A stretch of DNA of 57,036 bases, taken from the NCBI GenBank assembly GCA_039177555.1, contig JBCDFV010000026.1, positions 1-57,036 of the forward strand, read 5' to 3'. The notes beneath the pieces were generated by a model that searched no databases, had not been told where the DNA came from, and saw only the letters and a list, made by a program, of their open reading frames with translations. This document shows, piece by piece, positions 16,684 through 26,742 of this stretch (position 1 is its first letter; every line of letters starts with the position of its first letter). This DNA comes from JANQGH01 sp039177555. GTDB lineage: Bacteria > Pseudomonadota > Alphaproteobacteria > DSM-16000 > Inquilinaceae. The position numbers and the translations under genes were made by a program.

Positions 16684-19600
16684 TCAAGGCGGCGGCCGTG
16701 CGTCCGGCGCATGCCGGTCCAGCAAATTGTCCGGCAATGGCATCAGCATCGGCCCGTCCGTCCAGCCCAAAACGCAGGCCACGCGCCGGTCCGGATAGAT
16801 TGCCCGCAAGGCAGCACGATAGGCGGCCATCTGTTGCAGATAAACACGATCGACCGCGTCGGCCGTGTCGGGCGGCGGACGATTCGTCTTGTAGTCCAAC
16901 ACCGTAACCGACCCGTCCTGAACCAACAGGCGGTCTACCTGGCCCGACAGAACCGTGTCGCCGATCCGTGCGGTAATCGGTACCTCCGCCCGGCTACCAG
17001 GCCCGAAGATGGCGGCAAACGCCGGGTCATCCAAGACCGCCAGTGCCTCGGCGGCATAGGTTTCTTGCCGGCCGGCATCCAAATCATGGATCGGCCTGGC
17101 GAGAAAGCGTGCAGCCGCGTCGGCCCGTTCGTCCGTCGGCAGGTCCGGCAGCATCTGCAATAGCTGGTGAATCAGCAGCCCACGCTTGAATCGGTCCTGG
17201 CGGTCCTCGTTTACCGGTGAACGGATCGCCGGTTCGTCGGCCGAAGGGCGCGACGGCGCCAGGGGGCGGGCGGGGCGCGGTTCCGGTGGCGGCGGCCGGC
17301 CGACCCAATCGGGAAGAGCGGCGGATGCCTCGCTGAGGGCTTCTTCGGCACCGGCCGATGGTATTGCCGTTTGCCGCTGGTCATAGACCAGCGCGCTGTC
17401 CGCCCAATCGCCATCGAACGGCTGTTGCTCAACGCCAGCGAGGCTCTGCAGCCCGGCCTCGCATAGGTCGTACCAATGATCCAGCGGCACGCGGCTGCCA
17501 TGATGGCCCGTGATGATCAAACGGTCCTCGGCGCGGGTCAGGGCGACATAGAGCAGGCGCCGGTACTCCTGCGCTTCGCGCCGTTTCAGACGATCTTCCC
17601 TCGCCTGCGTCGCCGGCTCGCGCAGACCCGTGTGCGGGCGCCAAAGCGGCGGCGCATCCTCGTCCAAACCCGGCCAGAACAGCGCGGTGGTGGCGGCCGG
17701 TTTCGACATAGTATCCGCAAGAACGACGATGGGCGCCTGAAGCCCCTTGGCGCCATGCACGGTCATGATGCGGACTTGATCGGCACCGGCCGTCTCAAGC
17801 TCGCGCTTCAGTTCGGTATCCGCCTCGCGCAGCCAATGGACAAACCGCTGTAACGAGCCGGCATGGTGCCGTTCAAAGGCCAGCGCCTGGATCAGCAGTT
17901 CGTCGATGGCGTCCTTGGCGTCCTCTCCAAGCCGATAGGTGAGCGCGCGTCTGCCGCTTGGCAGCGGTCCCGGACCGGTCGATAGATCGCCGGGGCACGG
18001 GTGGACCAGAATGTCAGCCAGCAGCGCATAGGGCCCGACATAGTCCGCGCGGGCCAGCCAGTGGCTCAGATAATCGAACGCCGGCCGGTACGCAGGCATG
18101 TCGGATTTCGCGATCAAGGCCTGCCAAAGCGTGCCCTTGCGGCCATGGGTCAGGCGGAAAAGGTCATCCTCAGACAGGTCGATCAGCGGCGTCTTCAGAA
18201 CCGTCGCCAGGGTCAGATCGTCGTCCGGCAACAGCAGAAAATCGATCAAGGCCAGCAGGTCCATCACCGCAAGCTGATCGGTCAGAACCATGCGATCGAC
18301 GCCCGCGACCGGTAGCCCACGGTCTTTCAGCGCGCGGACAATCTCGTAGAAGACCTCGCTGCGGCGCCTGGCCAGAATCAGGAAATCGCCCGGGCGCACC
18401 GGCCGGTTGGCGGCAACAAGCCGCTCGCCGCCATCGACCATTTGCCGCACCCGGTCTGCGATCGCCGACGCCAGGCGGGCGGCGGGCGCGATCCGCCGAC
18501 GCTGGGTCACGGGCAGGGACCAGGGTCCGTCATCGTCCTCCTCCACCGGCCCGACGGGTGGCCACAACTCCACCCGCCCCCCAGCGCCCAGCCGCGAGGC
18601 ACCATGGATCACGGGCTCCGCAGAGACACCGTCGCGTACCGCCTCCGGCTCGAAGATGGCGTCGACCACGTCGAGAACCGCCCGAACCGAACGGAACGAA
18701 ATCTGCAACGGCACACGCCGCCAGTCCTGTTCGGCGGAACGCACATGGGTCTCCAGCCGCTCTCGCGTTTGGTCGAACGCCGCCGGGTCCGCCCCCTGAA
18801 AGCCGAAGATCGACTGTTTTTCGTCGCCGACCGCGAAGACCGTCCTGACCTGCTCGGACCGGCCTTGGCCGGCGAAGAACTCATCAGCCAGGGTGGTGAC
18901 GATCTGCCATTGCTCAGGGCTGGTATCCTGCGCCTCGTCGACCAGGATATGGTCGATCCCGCCATCCAGCTTGTAGAGCACCCAGGCCCCCTTGTCCGGA
19001 CGGCGCAGCAGGTCGACCGCGCGCAGGATCAGATCGCCATAGTCCATGACGCCGCGATGGCGCTTGGCGTCGTCGTACGCTTCGATCAACGCCGTGCCCA
19101 CCCGCATCAGCGCGCCGGATGCTTCCGCGATCGTCAAGGCACGTCGACGGGCCTCCAAGGCAAGCAGCCGGTCCGCCTCGGCCGCGAGAGTATCGGACCC
19201 GTCGGGGCACCGCTCCGCGCTGGCACGGTTCATGAGCCGACTTCGGACGGCTCCGTCCTTGGTCAGGAAGGCGGCAGCGTACGCCTCGACGGTCGTGGCA
19301 CGTACGGCCGGGTCGGCTTCCAACCAGTCCAAGAGCTGGGCCGCACGTTTCTGTTCGGTATCGCTGCCCTCGGCCAAGGCCTTGGCGCAAGCCATCAGGC
19401 CCGCGCGATCGAAAGCCGCGTCCCGGCACGCGGCAATCACCACCTGGTCGTCCGTCACCCCCTCCACGACGCCCAGATGACGATGGATGGCACGGATTAG
19501 ACCGTCAATGCCGCCATGAAGCTCGACAGAAGATCGCAGCTTTTGCCGCTGTGCCAGCATTGAGCCGACCAGGCTATCAAAGGTCTCCGCATCGACCAAT

Positions 19601-20151
19601 CCGGTGATCCGGGCCAACGGTTCAACCAACGCTGCGGGCGGTGTCTCCAGCAAGCGTTGCCGGACGGCGTGCTGCAACTCCAGCGCGTCGCGCTCGTCGA
19701 TCAGGTCGAAATGCGGCGGCAGTCGCGCCTCGACCGGAAAACGGCGCAGCAGGGATTGGCAAAAGCCGTGGATGGTCGTGATCGCCATGCCGCCCGGCGT
19801 GTCGAGAACGCGTGCAAACAGACGTCGGGCGGCCGCCAGCTCTTCTTGGGTCGGGGTTTCCCCGGTCAGCTTGGTCAAAGCCTCGACCAAATCCGACTGC
19901 CCCATGGTCGCCCAGCCGGCGAGCACGGCATTGATGCGCTCGGCCATGTTCGATGCGGCTGCCCGGGTGAAGGTCAGGCACAGAACGCGATCGGGCGCCG
20001 TGCCGGCCAGCATCAGGCGCAAAACCCGGTCCGTCAGCACTTTGGTCTTGCCCGTGCCGGCGGAGGCGCCGACCCAGACGGACGCGCGCGGGTCGGACGC
20101 CAGGCGTTGGCGATCGGTGGCCACGGCGATCGGATCGATCGCGGCGGTCAT
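16684..20151 (-). CDS. addA: Double-strand break repair helicase-nuclease AddA
   Basis: 1155 residues, the full alphaproteobacterial length. It is an SF1 helicase with Walker A GASAGTGKT at residues 28-36, LCLTFTRAAASNMAERI (motif Ia), the Walker B region HILVDEAQDTSPEQW, DEKQSIFGFQGAD (motif III) and late VHGAKGLQAPIVVLAD and LLYVALTRAEDRLI motifs. A C-terminal RecB-type nuclease is marked by LSGQVDRLL and VLDYKTNRPP. With AddB it resects broken ends for RecA loading. It overlaps addB by four bases. Confidence 0.96.
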   Translation of the reverse strand: MTAAIDPIAVATDRQRLASDPRASVWVGASAGTGKTKVLTDRVLRLMLAGTAPDRVLCLTFTRAAASNMAERINAVLAGWATMGQSDLVEALTKLTGETPTQEELAAARRLFARVLDTPGGMAITTIHGFCQSLLRRFPVEARLPPHFDLIDERDALELQHAVRQRLLETPPAALVEPLARITGLVDAETFDSLVGSMLAQRQKLRSSVELHGGIDGLIRAIHRHLGVVEGVTDDQVVIAACRDAAFDRAGLMACAKALAEGSDTEQKRAAQLLDWLEADPAVRATTVEAYAAAFLTKDGAVRSRLMNRASAERCPDGSDTLAAEADRLLALEARRRALTIAEASGALMRVGTALIEAYDDAKRHRGVMDYGDLILRAVDLLRRPDKGAWVLYKLDGGIDHILVDEAQDTSPEQWQIVTTLADEFFAGQGRSEQVRTVFAVGDEKQSIFGFQGADPAAFDQTRERLETHVRSAEQDWRRVPLQISFRSVRAVLDVVDAIFEPEAVRDGVSAEPVIHGASRLGAGGRVELWPPVGPVEEDDDGPWSLPVTQRRRIAPAARLASAIADRVRQMVDGGERLVAANRPVRPGDFLILARRRSEVFYEIVRALKDRGLPVAGVDRMVLTDQLAVMDLLALIDFLLLPDDDLTLATVLKTPLIDLSEDDLFRLTHGRKGTLWQALIAKSDMPAYRPAFDYLSHWLARADYVGPYALLADILVHPCPGDLSTGPGPLPSGRRALTYRLGEDAKDAIDELLIQALAFERHHAGSLQRFVHWLREADTELKRELETAGADQVRIMTVHGAKGLQAPIVVLADTMSKPAATTALFWPGLDEDAPPLWRPHTGLREPATQAREDRLKRREAQEYRRLLYVALTRAEDRLIITGHHGSRVPLDHWYDLCEAGLQSLAGVEQQPFDGDWADSALVYDQRQTAIPSAGAEEALSEASAALPDWVGRPPPPEPRPARPLAPSRPSADEPAIRSPVNEDRQDRFKRGLLIHQLLQMLPDLPTDERADAAARFLARPIHDLDAGRQETYAAEALAVLDDPAFAAIFGPGSRAEVPITARIGDTVLSGQVDRLLVQDGSVTVLDYKTNRPPPDTADAVDRVYLQQMAAYRAALRAIYPDRRVACVLGWTDGPMLMPLPDNLLDRHAPDARPPP

Positions 20152-23102
20152 GTCTCACCACCCACGGCGCCGGCCGACCATTCCTTCACGCGGGCCAGAT
20201 GGTCGTAGCCGAACGGGCGCAGAACCCGGCCGCGCGGATGTGAACGGTAGGGCGTCTCGGGGCGGTCGAAGGCCGCAATCAAGCCGGACAGGCCGTCGCG
20301 CGCCCTGTCCTTGAGATCGGCCACCGCATCACCCGCGAACCGCCGCTCGCTGCCGGGCGAGCGGCCGCCGGAAAGGTGCCAGAAGGCGAGCGCATCGACC
20401 GTCCCGGTGACGCCGGCAAAGCCGCCGGCCTCGACAATCAAGGCCTCAAGCTGCAGCTGCGGATAAAGCCCGCTTTCAACCATCTTGGCCGATGGGGGCT
20501 GGCCGGTCTTGTAGTCGATGATGCCAAGCGAGGCCTCGCCGTCCGTCATGGCCCGATCGATCCTGTCGGCCCGGGCGGTCACGGTGAAGGGTCCGGCCGG
20601 CCCAGGGACCGTCAGGGTGCCCACGGCCTCCAACCCAATCGGTTGAATTCTGGGGCGACGGTCTTCCTCGCGCGTGGCAACCCAGGCGGCAATCCGCTCG
20701 AATCGCGGCCACCAGAACGCGGTCAGCCCTGGATAATCGTCAAGGTCCAGGAAATGCCGGCGGCCAATTTCCAGCAACCGGCCAATGGGGTCGGGCGGCC
20801 ACGGTTCGGCCAGAAACTCAGCCAGGATGGCATGGAGGATCTGGCCGCGTTCAGAGGCGCCGGGGCTGGCGTCGATGGGATCCAAGCGCCGAAGGCCCAG
20901 GATCTTCTCCGCATACAGCGCGTACGGATCGACCTGCCAGGTATAGAAGCTGGTGACCGACAGGCGGCGCGGCCGCGCGGCCACCGGTGGGCGCGGCGCC
21001 GGCGGCGGTCGCGGCTGGGCCGCGCCGGCATCCTCCAGCAGGGCGACACGGCGCTGGTCGACCTGCTGGGGCGAAGCGTCAAGGCCCGCCGCCTTCGTCA
21101 CGGCATCAAATCGCAGCCACCAGCGCGAGGCCACGGTCGGCGTGCCGTCGACCCGCCGCGCCCGTGTCATCAGCACACGCGGCGCAGCCAGCGCCTGGGC
21201 CACATCGTGAGCGGCCAAACCGATCCGCCGTTCCGGCGCCGGCAGGCCGAACTGTTGGCGCATCGGCCGCGACATCCAGGGGTCGATGCCGGGATCGGCC
21301 GGCCATGTGCCCTCGTTCAGGCCGGCCAGAACGATGAGGTCGGCTTGCTGCAGCCGCACCTCCAACGGCCCCAGGATGCGCAGCCGCGCATGGTCGCCAT
21401 AGCGCGGCCGCACGACAACGCCCGACAGGAACGCGTCCAGCAGGGCGGGATAGTCCGCCGGCGTGAGCGGCGGAAAGGCCGCCAGCGCCTCAATCGCCTC
21501 TGAGATCAGGACCGCCGCCGCCTCGCCATCCTCGTGCTGCCACAGGCGCATGGGGCCCGGCAGATCATCGGTCTGGGCCAACGCCTCGCACGCCTCAGCA
21601 TGCAGACGCATGAGGTCGGACGGCGACTGGGCACCGCCTGCCATCGCGTCGAAGAACGGCGCCAGCCTTGGCTTAAGGTCATCGAGCCAGCGCGCCAGCG
21701 CCGCCTCGGACCGCGACGCCAGGGCCACGAGAGGGTCGAGCCCCGGGGCCGGGCGCGGTCCACGCAGGACCAGCAGTTCCAGCCGCCGCGCCATGGCGCG
21801 GAAAGCCTCGGCCGCCTGCCCGCCGGCGGCCAAGGGATGCTTCAGAAGCGACAATAGGGCGAGCGGTGCCGCGTTCTCCACCGCCGCACTCGCCAGCAGT
21901 CGAAGGAACGCGCCGACCGGCGTTTCGCCCAAAGGACGGCCCGCGCTGTCATCGATCTCGATGTCCCAACGGCGAAGCCCCGCGGCCACCCGCCGGGCAA
22001 GCGGACGGTCCGGCGTGACCAGCATGGCGGTTTGGCCGGGCGTTTCGAGCACCTCGCGCAGGCGCAGCGCGATGATTTCAGCCTCCTCGCGTTCCGTGGC
22101 CGCCTCAACCCGCTCCAAGCCTTCGGTCGCGCCGATCCCCAGACCCTCGATCCGCCGCCATTCGTCCGCCGTGGCCGCCGGCCGCATGATCTCGCGGACA
22201 AGGTGGCGGCGCTGGTCGTGCGTCGCGCCGGGTGGGTCCGGGGCCCGATCGTCGGGCCAGTCGGAAACCGCTTGCCGATCGACCTCAAGATGACCGAGCA
22301 ATCGTTGCATGCCGAACTGCGGGTGGGTCTCGTCAAGCGCTTGCCAGTCGGTATCGGTCATCTCGCGATCGAGGCCGGGCAGGATGACGAGCCCGTTCGC
22401 CAGCCCGGCGATCACCGCCAGCAACTCGGCGGTGGCTGGGATCGAGCCGGTGGAACCCGCGGCGATCACCGGTCCGGCCGGCGGCTGCGCCCGCCACAGC
22501 GCCGCCTGCGCCGCGATCAACCGATTGCGTCGGTCGGCCTGATCGATGGCGCCCATCTCCGCCAGATGGGCCGGCCAGGTCCGGGTCAGGATCTCCAGAA
22601 AGCGGACGGTTTCCTGCCAATGCTCGGCCATCTCGGCGGCGACGATGTTGCCCAGATGATCGAAGCCGAGCCGTTCGGTCTGGACCTCGTCCAACAGACG
22701 CCCCAGAGCGTCGGCCAACTGCACCGCCTGCCCCGCCGTCAGGTCCAGATCGCCCCTCGCCAGCAACAGCCGCGCCAGGCTGATACGCCGCGACAAGGCG
22801 CCCAGGGCGGGCGGCAGATCCAACGGTTGGCCGAGCGCCGCCTGGCTTTCGAAGTCGACCGCATCCTCCGCCACATCGCCGATCGGCCGCAGCGCCGGCA
22901 ACAGCAGCGCGCGGCCATCCGTCTGTCGCAGAAAGGCATCGCGCAGCGCCCGGCACGCGCGTCGGGTGGGCAACAGGACGGTCATCGCCGACAGGGCCAT
23001 CGGGTCGCCGCCGGCCAGCCCCAGAATTCCGTCGGCCAGCCGGTCGACGAACGGCTCGCCGGCGGGGATGGTGCGGACGTTTGAGGAGGACGGCGGTGTC
23101 AT
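20148..23102 (-). CDS. addB: Double-strand break repair protein AddB
   Basis: 984 residues. The N-terminal part (LLPTRRACRALRDAFL, VIAAGSTGSIPATAELL) is a degenerate helicase-like module that recognises Chi-like sites in AddAB systems. The C-terminal RecB-type nuclease is visible as GQILHAILAEFL, TARADRIDRA and GIIDYKTGQPPS. It overlaps tsaE upstream and addA downstream by four bases each, so all three are translationally coupled. The murU/amgK-type genes often found between tsaE and addB are absent here. Confidence 0.93.
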   Translation of the reverse strand: MTPPSSSNVRTIPAGEPFVDRLADGILGLAGGDPMALSAMTVLLPTRRACRALRDAFLRQTDGRALLLPALRPIGDVAEDAVDFESQAALGQPLDLPPALGALSRRISLARLLLARGDLDLTAGQAVQLADALGRLLDEVQTERLGFDHLGNIVAAEMAEHWQETVRFLEILTRTWPAHLAEMGAIDQADRRNRLIAAQAALWRAQPPAGPVIAAGSTGSIPATAELLAVIAGLANGLVILPGLDREMTDTDWQALDETHPQFGMQRLLGHLEVDRQAVSDWPDDRAPDPPGATHDQRRHLVREIMRPAATADEWRRIEGLGIGATEGLERVEAATEREEAEIIALRLREVLETPGQTAMLVTPDRPLARRVAAGLRRWDIEIDDSAGRPLGETPVGAFLRLLASAAVENAAPLALLSLLKHPLAAGGQAAEAFRAMARRLELLVLRGPRPAPGLDPLVALASRSEAALARWLDDLKPRLAPFFDAMAGGAQSPSDLMRLHAEACEALAQTDDLPGPMRLWQHEDGEAAAVLISEAIEALAAFPPLTPADYPALLDAFLSGVVVRPRYGDHARLRILGPLEVRLQQADLIVLAGLNEGTWPADPGIDPWMSRPMRQQFGLPAPERRIGLAAHDVAQALAAPRVLMTRARRVDGTPTVASRWWLRFDAVTKAAGLDASPQQVDQRRVALLEDAGAAQPRPPPAPRPPVAARPRRLSVTSFYTWQVDPYALYAEKILGLRRLDPIDASPGASERGQILHAILAEFLAEPWPPDPIGRLLEIGRRHFLDLDDYPGLTAFWWPRFERIAAWVATREEDRRPRIQPIGLEAVGTLTVPGPAGPFTVTARADRIDRAMTDGEASLGIIDYKTGQPPSAKMVESGLYPQLQLEALIVEAGGFAGVTGTVDALAFWHLSGGRSPGSERRFAGDAVADLKDRARDGLSGLIAAFDRPETPYRSHPRGRVLRPFGYDHLARVKEWSAGAVGGET

Positions 23103-23566
23103 GAACCGCCAACGAGCTTGGAAAAACGGTCACCCCAGGCGGGGCCGGCGCGCAATAGCGCGGTTCGAGCGTCAGACGACGCGGCCTGTTCCAACACGAT
23201 GTCCAGCCGGTCGTCCGGCAGCATGGTGCCCAGCCGCTCGGCCCATTCGATCAGGGCAACGCCATCGGCGCGCGCCTCTGTCCAGCCCAGTTCGATCACC
23301 TCGTCCGGGTCGGCGATACGGTAGAGATCGAAATGCCAGACCGGGGCCGTTGGCGTCTGGTAGGTCTGCACCAGGGTAAAGGTCGGGCTTGGCACCTCCA
23401 CCGCTGCGCCCATCGCGGTGCGGATGGCGGCGCGGGCAAGTTCCGTCTTGCCGGCCCCCAGATCGCCATGGAGCGCGACAACATCGCCGGCGCGCCACAG
23501 CCCGGCAAGCCGCCGCGCCAGCGCCCAGGTCGCCGCCAGGTCGGGCAGATCGATCGTGGCCTCCAT
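23099..23566 (-). CDS. tsaE: tRNA threonylcarbamoyladenosine biosynthesis ATPase TsaE
   Basis: 155 residues from ATG 23566, close to the usual length; longer in-frame starts at 23596 and 23632 (TTG) exist but lack better ribosome sites. Walker A is LHGDLGAGKTELARA, followed by VPSPTFTLVQTY and the HFDLYRIADPDEVIELGW segment diagnostic of TsaE. It powers TsaB/TsaD in t6A37 formation on ANN-decoding tRNAs. It heads the tsaE-addB-addA set. Confidence 0.93.
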   Translation of the reverse strand: MEATIDLPDLAATWALARRLAGLWRAGDVVALHGDLGAGKTELARAAIRTAMGAAVEVPSPTFTLVQTYQTPTAPVWHFDLYRIADPDEVIELGWTEARADGVALIEWAERLGTMLPDDRLDIVLEQAASSDARTALLRAGPAWGDRFSKLVGGS

Positions 23567-23728
23567 GGGCGAATCGGTCTTTACGGCTCGGATCATGGCC
23601 GGGATTGTCGACGGCCCGGTCATGCTTGCCAAGGACAGCCTGCCATACGAACGGCTTCACACGGCCGCAATGGCCCGCTATGTCCTGGGCTTTCTCGATC
23701 CACACCCGTCGCCAGGAGTCCCCGGCCC

Positions 23729-24748
23729 ATGACCGCTGCCCCTCATGCCACCGATGTCGCGATCATCGGCGCCGGTCCGGTCGGCCTGTTCGCGGTGTTT
23801 GAGTGCGGCATGCTGAAGATGCGCTGCCATGTGGTGGACACGCTCGACGTGGTCGGCGGCCAATGCGCCGCGCTTTATCCGGAAAAGCCCATCTACGACA
23901 TCCCCGGCTATCCGGAGATCGACGCCCAGGACCTGATCACCAAACTGTCCGACCAGGCGGCCCCCTTCGCGCCGACCTTCCATCTCGACCAGCAGGTGAC
24001 CGGGCTGGAGCGCCGGGACGATGGCTGGCGCCTGACCACCAGCGCGGGCACCGTGATCGATGCCAAGGCAGTGATCATCGCCGCCGGTGTCGGCGCGTTC
24101 GGCCCCAACCGGCCACCGATCGACGGCATCGAGGCCTATGAAGGCACATCGGTGTTCTACATGGTGACGGCCAAGGACAGGTTTCGCAGCCAGCGGGTGG
24201 TGATCGCCGGCGGCGGCGACAGTGCGTTGGATTGGGCCATCATCCTGGCCGACATTGCGGCCGAGGTCATGGTCGTGCATCGCCGGGCGAAGTTTCGCGG
24301 CGCGCCGGAAAGCGTCGCCCGGCTGCATGAGCTGGCCGATCAGGGAAGGGTCGAGCTGGTGGTGCCCTATCAACTGCGCGATCTGGAGGGCGGCGACGGC
24401 CGGCTTGCGGCCGTGAACGTCGCGACGCTGGACGGCGAGGCCAGACGGCTGGAGGCGGACGCGCTGTTGGCCTTTTTCGGCCTCTCCATGACGCTTGGGC
24501 CCATCGCCGACTGGGGCTTGGCGCTCGACCACGACCATATCCGCATCGACCAGGCGACCAGCGAGACCTCGCTGGCGGGCATTTTCGCCATCGGCGACAT
24601 CGCCACCTATCCGGAAAAGCTGAAACTGATCCTGACCGGCTTCGCCGAGGCCGCCCAGGCCGCCCACGCGGCCTACAAGTTGGTCCACCCCGGCGAGGTG
24701 CTGCATTTCGAGTATTCGACGACCAAGGGCGTGCCGACCGGGAGCTAA
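23729..24748 (+). CDS. Ferredoxin/flavodoxin--NADP(+) reductase, thioredoxin-reductase type
   Basis: 339 residues. FAD-binding IIGAGPVGLFAVFECGM (about residues 12-28) is followed by GGQCAALYPEKPIYDIPGYP, the hallmark of TrxR-like ferredoxin-NADP reductases that lack the CxxC redox pair. An NADPH site is seen at VVIAGGGDSALDWA and a late FAIGDIATYPEKLKLI completes the FAD fold. No CxxC is present, as expected. It sits between tsaE and a PAS protein whose order is elsewhere contiguous, so it is probably a local insertion. AGGAG upstream at 23713-23717 is a rather distant ribosome site. Confidence 0.9.
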   Translation: MTAAPHATDVAIIGAGPVGLFAVFECGMLKMRCHVVDTLDVVGGQCAALYPEKPIYDIPGYPEIDAQDLITKLSDQAAPFAPTFHLDQQVTGLERRDDGWRLTTSAGTVIDAKAVIIAAGVGAFGPNRPPIDGIEAYEGTSVFYMVTAKDRFRSQRVVIAGGGDSALDWAIILADIAAEVMVVHRRAKFRGAPESVARLHELADQGRVELVVPYQLRDLEGGDGRLAAVNVATLDGEARRLEADALLAFFGLSMTLGPIADWGLALDHDHIRIDQATSETSLAGIFAIGDIATYPEKLKLILTGFAEAAQAAHAAYKLVHPGEVLHFEYSTTKGVPTGS

Positions 24749-24754
24749 CCCCTC

Positions 24755-25348
24755 TCAGGCCTCGGCATCAACGCACCAGATCAGGTCCGTCTGCTCGCTT
24801 TTCCCATTTGCTGCCGCTGATTGTCCGCTGCCGCGCCGGCCGATCAGGCGAACGGGCTGGCCATCCGCACGGTGAAGACGCAAATCGAAGCCGGTCCCCT
24901 TGGCCCGAAGCCGGCGAAGGGCGGCCTTGAGCGCCCCCCGATCGTCGGCGCCCACCGCCGACAGCAAGTCGTCCATGGAGTCGACCTCCGACTGCCCCAG
25001 GGCGGTCGCGAAGGCCGGGTCGATCAGAGGCGTGCCCGACGCGGTCCAGCCGAAATGGGGCCAGGGGGTGCTGTCCAACGCCGCCTCCAACAGCCCGCTG
25101 CGCTCGGCGAAATGCTCGGCACGCAGGGTTTCGCGGCGAACCTGTCGGCGCTGCCAGGCGATGACGATCAGCGCGACGGCAGCGATCAACAGCGTTGCCA
25201 CACCGCTGAACAGCGGGTCATCGTCCGCCAGTTCCTCCGCCTGGGCAAAGGCGCTTGCCGGCAGCGCGACGATGACGGCGGTAAGCAGCCACGCCCGAGT
25301 TCGGACGGCTTGTTCCGTTGGCGCTAGAGGGCCATTTACGCTATTCAC
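24755..25348 (-). CDS. Membrane-anchored PAS-like protein, possibly a truncated sensor kinase
   Basis: 197 residues from GTG 25348, which has GGGGA six bases upstream. An N-terminal export or anchor segment (AWLLTAVIVALPASAFAQA) is followed by a second hydrophobic helix (GVATLLIAAVALIVIAWQ, about residues 50-67) and a PAS-like domain (LLEAALDSTPWPHFGWTASG onward). The frame stops soon after LIWCVD. No HisKA or ATPase domain follows, because the ferredoxin reductase gene occupies that space. In related genomes a large PAS histidine kinase precedes tsaE, so this looks like its N-terminal remnant. A genuine stand-alone sensor is possible. Confidence 0.6.
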   Translation of the reverse strand: MNSVNGPLAPTEQAVRTRAWLLTAVIVALPASAFAQAEELADDDPLFSGVATLLIAAVALIVIAWQRRQVRRETLRAEHFAERSGLLEAALDSTPWPHFGWTASGTPLIDPAFATALGQSEVDSMDDLLSAVGADDRGALKAALRRLRAKGTGFDLRLHRADGQPVRLIGRRGSGQSAAANGKSEQTDLIWCVDAEA

Positions 25349-25369
25349 GATTGATCCCCAGCCGTTCGG

Positions 25370-25678
25370 ATGCGCGCTCCCATGTTCTTTGTCACCCCGT
25401 TGATCCAGATTCTGCTCTACGCCATCGATATCTATATCTGGCTTGTGATCATTTCGGCGATCATGAGTTGGCTGGTTGCGTTCAACGTCATCAACACCGG
25501 CAACAGCTTCATCTACCAGATCGGACGCGCGCTGTACCAACTGACCGATCCGGCATTGCGGCCGATCCGGCGGTTCCTGCCCAATCTCGGCGGCATCGAT
25601 ATCTCGCCGGTGATCTTGATCCTGCTGTTGTACTTCCTGCAGATGCTGCTCGTCCAAATCAACAACGCGCTGGTTTAG
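25370..25678 (+). CDS. yggT: YggT-family membrane protein
   Basis: 102 residues with two YggT modules: hydrophobic helices around residues 9-30 and 78-98 and the conserved link LTDPALRPIRRFLPNLGGIDISPVI. The family is linked to osmotic tolerance and cell-division or membrane-assembly contexts, but its biochemical role is unknown. An internal ATG at 25382 is an alternative start. It is divergent from the PAS protein and 41 bases upstream of corA. Confidence 0.9.
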   Translation: MRAPMFFVTPLIQILLYAIDIYIWLVIISAIMSWLVAFNVINTGNSFIYQIGRALYQLTDPALRPIRRFLPNLGGIDISPVILILLLYFLQMLLVQINNALV

Positions 25679-25719
25679 CGGGCGCGGCCCGGTCTTATCG
25701 GCGAGACAGGAGGAGGGCC

Positions 25720-26709
25720 ATGATCACCGTCTATGTCGAAGCCGAACGCACCGTCAAACCGGTTACGCTGACCGCCGAGGACCCGGTGCCGAACGACGCC
25801 ATCTGGGTCGACATCCTGCAGCCGAGCGATGCGGAGCGCGAGGCCATGGGGAGGAAGCTGGGCTTTGCCTTGCCGACAACGGCCGATATGCACGAGATCG
25901 AGGCGACCAGCAGGACCTACGCCGATGATGGCGTCCTTTTCGTCACCGCGCCGACGATAAGCACCACCGAGGATGGCCACCCCAAATCGGAACCCGCAAC
26001 CTTCATCTTCGACGGCAAGCGGCTGACGACCCTGAGGCTGGCGGAGACGGGATCGATCGACCGGTTCGCGCAAGACCTGCTGGCCCGCCCCGGTCAGCCG
26101 CACGAGCCGGCCGACCTTTTGATCGGCCTGATCGGCGCTGTTCTCGATCGTCTTGCCGATCTTATGGAAGCTCTGATCAGGCGGGTCGAGGTCATCTCCG
26201 GCGAGATCTTCCGCGATGACGGCACCGGCCAAACCCGTCGGCAAGGGCGGGAACGCAAGCGCGTCATGCAAGGGTCATTGCGTGCGATCGGCCGCGACGG
26301 GCGCATGCTGGCACGCATACGCTCCAGCCTGACGGGCTTTGAGCGCGTGCTGGGCTTCCTCGCGACACGGCTGTCCGACCTGGGGCCGGCACAGACCGCC
26401 GCCCTCTCCCACGCCCGCCGGGACGCGGCCTCGCTGATCCAGCACGCCGATTTCCAGGAACAGCAGATCGAGTTCCTGCTGGACGCCACGGTGGGCCTGA
26501 TCACCATCGAGCAGACCGAGATCGTGCGCGTGCTGTCGATCGCCGCAACCATCTTTCTGCCGCCAACGCTGATCGCCAGCCTCTACGGCATGAACTTCGC
26601 AAACATGCCGGAACTGAGCTCGCCGCTCGGCTACCCGATCGTGCTGGTCGCGATGCTGATATCGGTCATTGCGCCGTTGTGGTACTTCCGACGCAAAGGC
26701 TGGATGTAG
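25720..26709 (+). CDS. CorA-family magnesium/zinc transporter
   Basis: 329 residues from an ATG preceded by a strong AGGAGG. A large cytoplasmic alpha/beta N-domain with a long helical stalk is followed by two C-terminal membrane helices. The pore signature is YGMNF at 289-293, continuing NMPELSSPLGYP where ZntB/CorA variants differ. It should pass Mg2+ or Zn2+/Co2+ as a pentamer; selectivity cannot be told. The frame remains open upstream through yggT but those codons are another gene. Confidence 0.9.
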   Translation: MITVYVEAERTVKPVTLTAEDPVPNDAIWVDILQPSDAEREAMGRKLGFALPTTADMHEIEATSRTYADDGVLFVTAPTISTTEDGHPKSEPATFIFDGKRLTTLRLAETGSIDRFAQDLLARPGQPHEPADLLIGLIGAVLDRLADLMEALIRRVEVISGEIFRDDGTGQTRRQGRERKRVMQGSLRAIGRDGRMLARIRSSLTGFERVLGFLATRLSDLGPAQTAALSHARRDAASLIQHADFQEQQIEFLLDATVGLITIEQTEIVRVLSIAATIFLPPTLIASLYGMNFANMPELSSPLGYPIVLVAMLISVIAPLWYFRRKGWM

Positions 26710-26742
26710 GGATGCTTTCGGGCGTTGACTGGGGGAACACCG

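Noticed and set aside
23595..23732. Possible small plus-strand gene ahead of the ferredoxin reductase (GIVDGPVMLAKDSLPYE...)
   Set aside because: It lacks a clear ribosome binding site, overlaps the tsaE start on the other strand and shows no recognised family. Kept only as an untested possibility.
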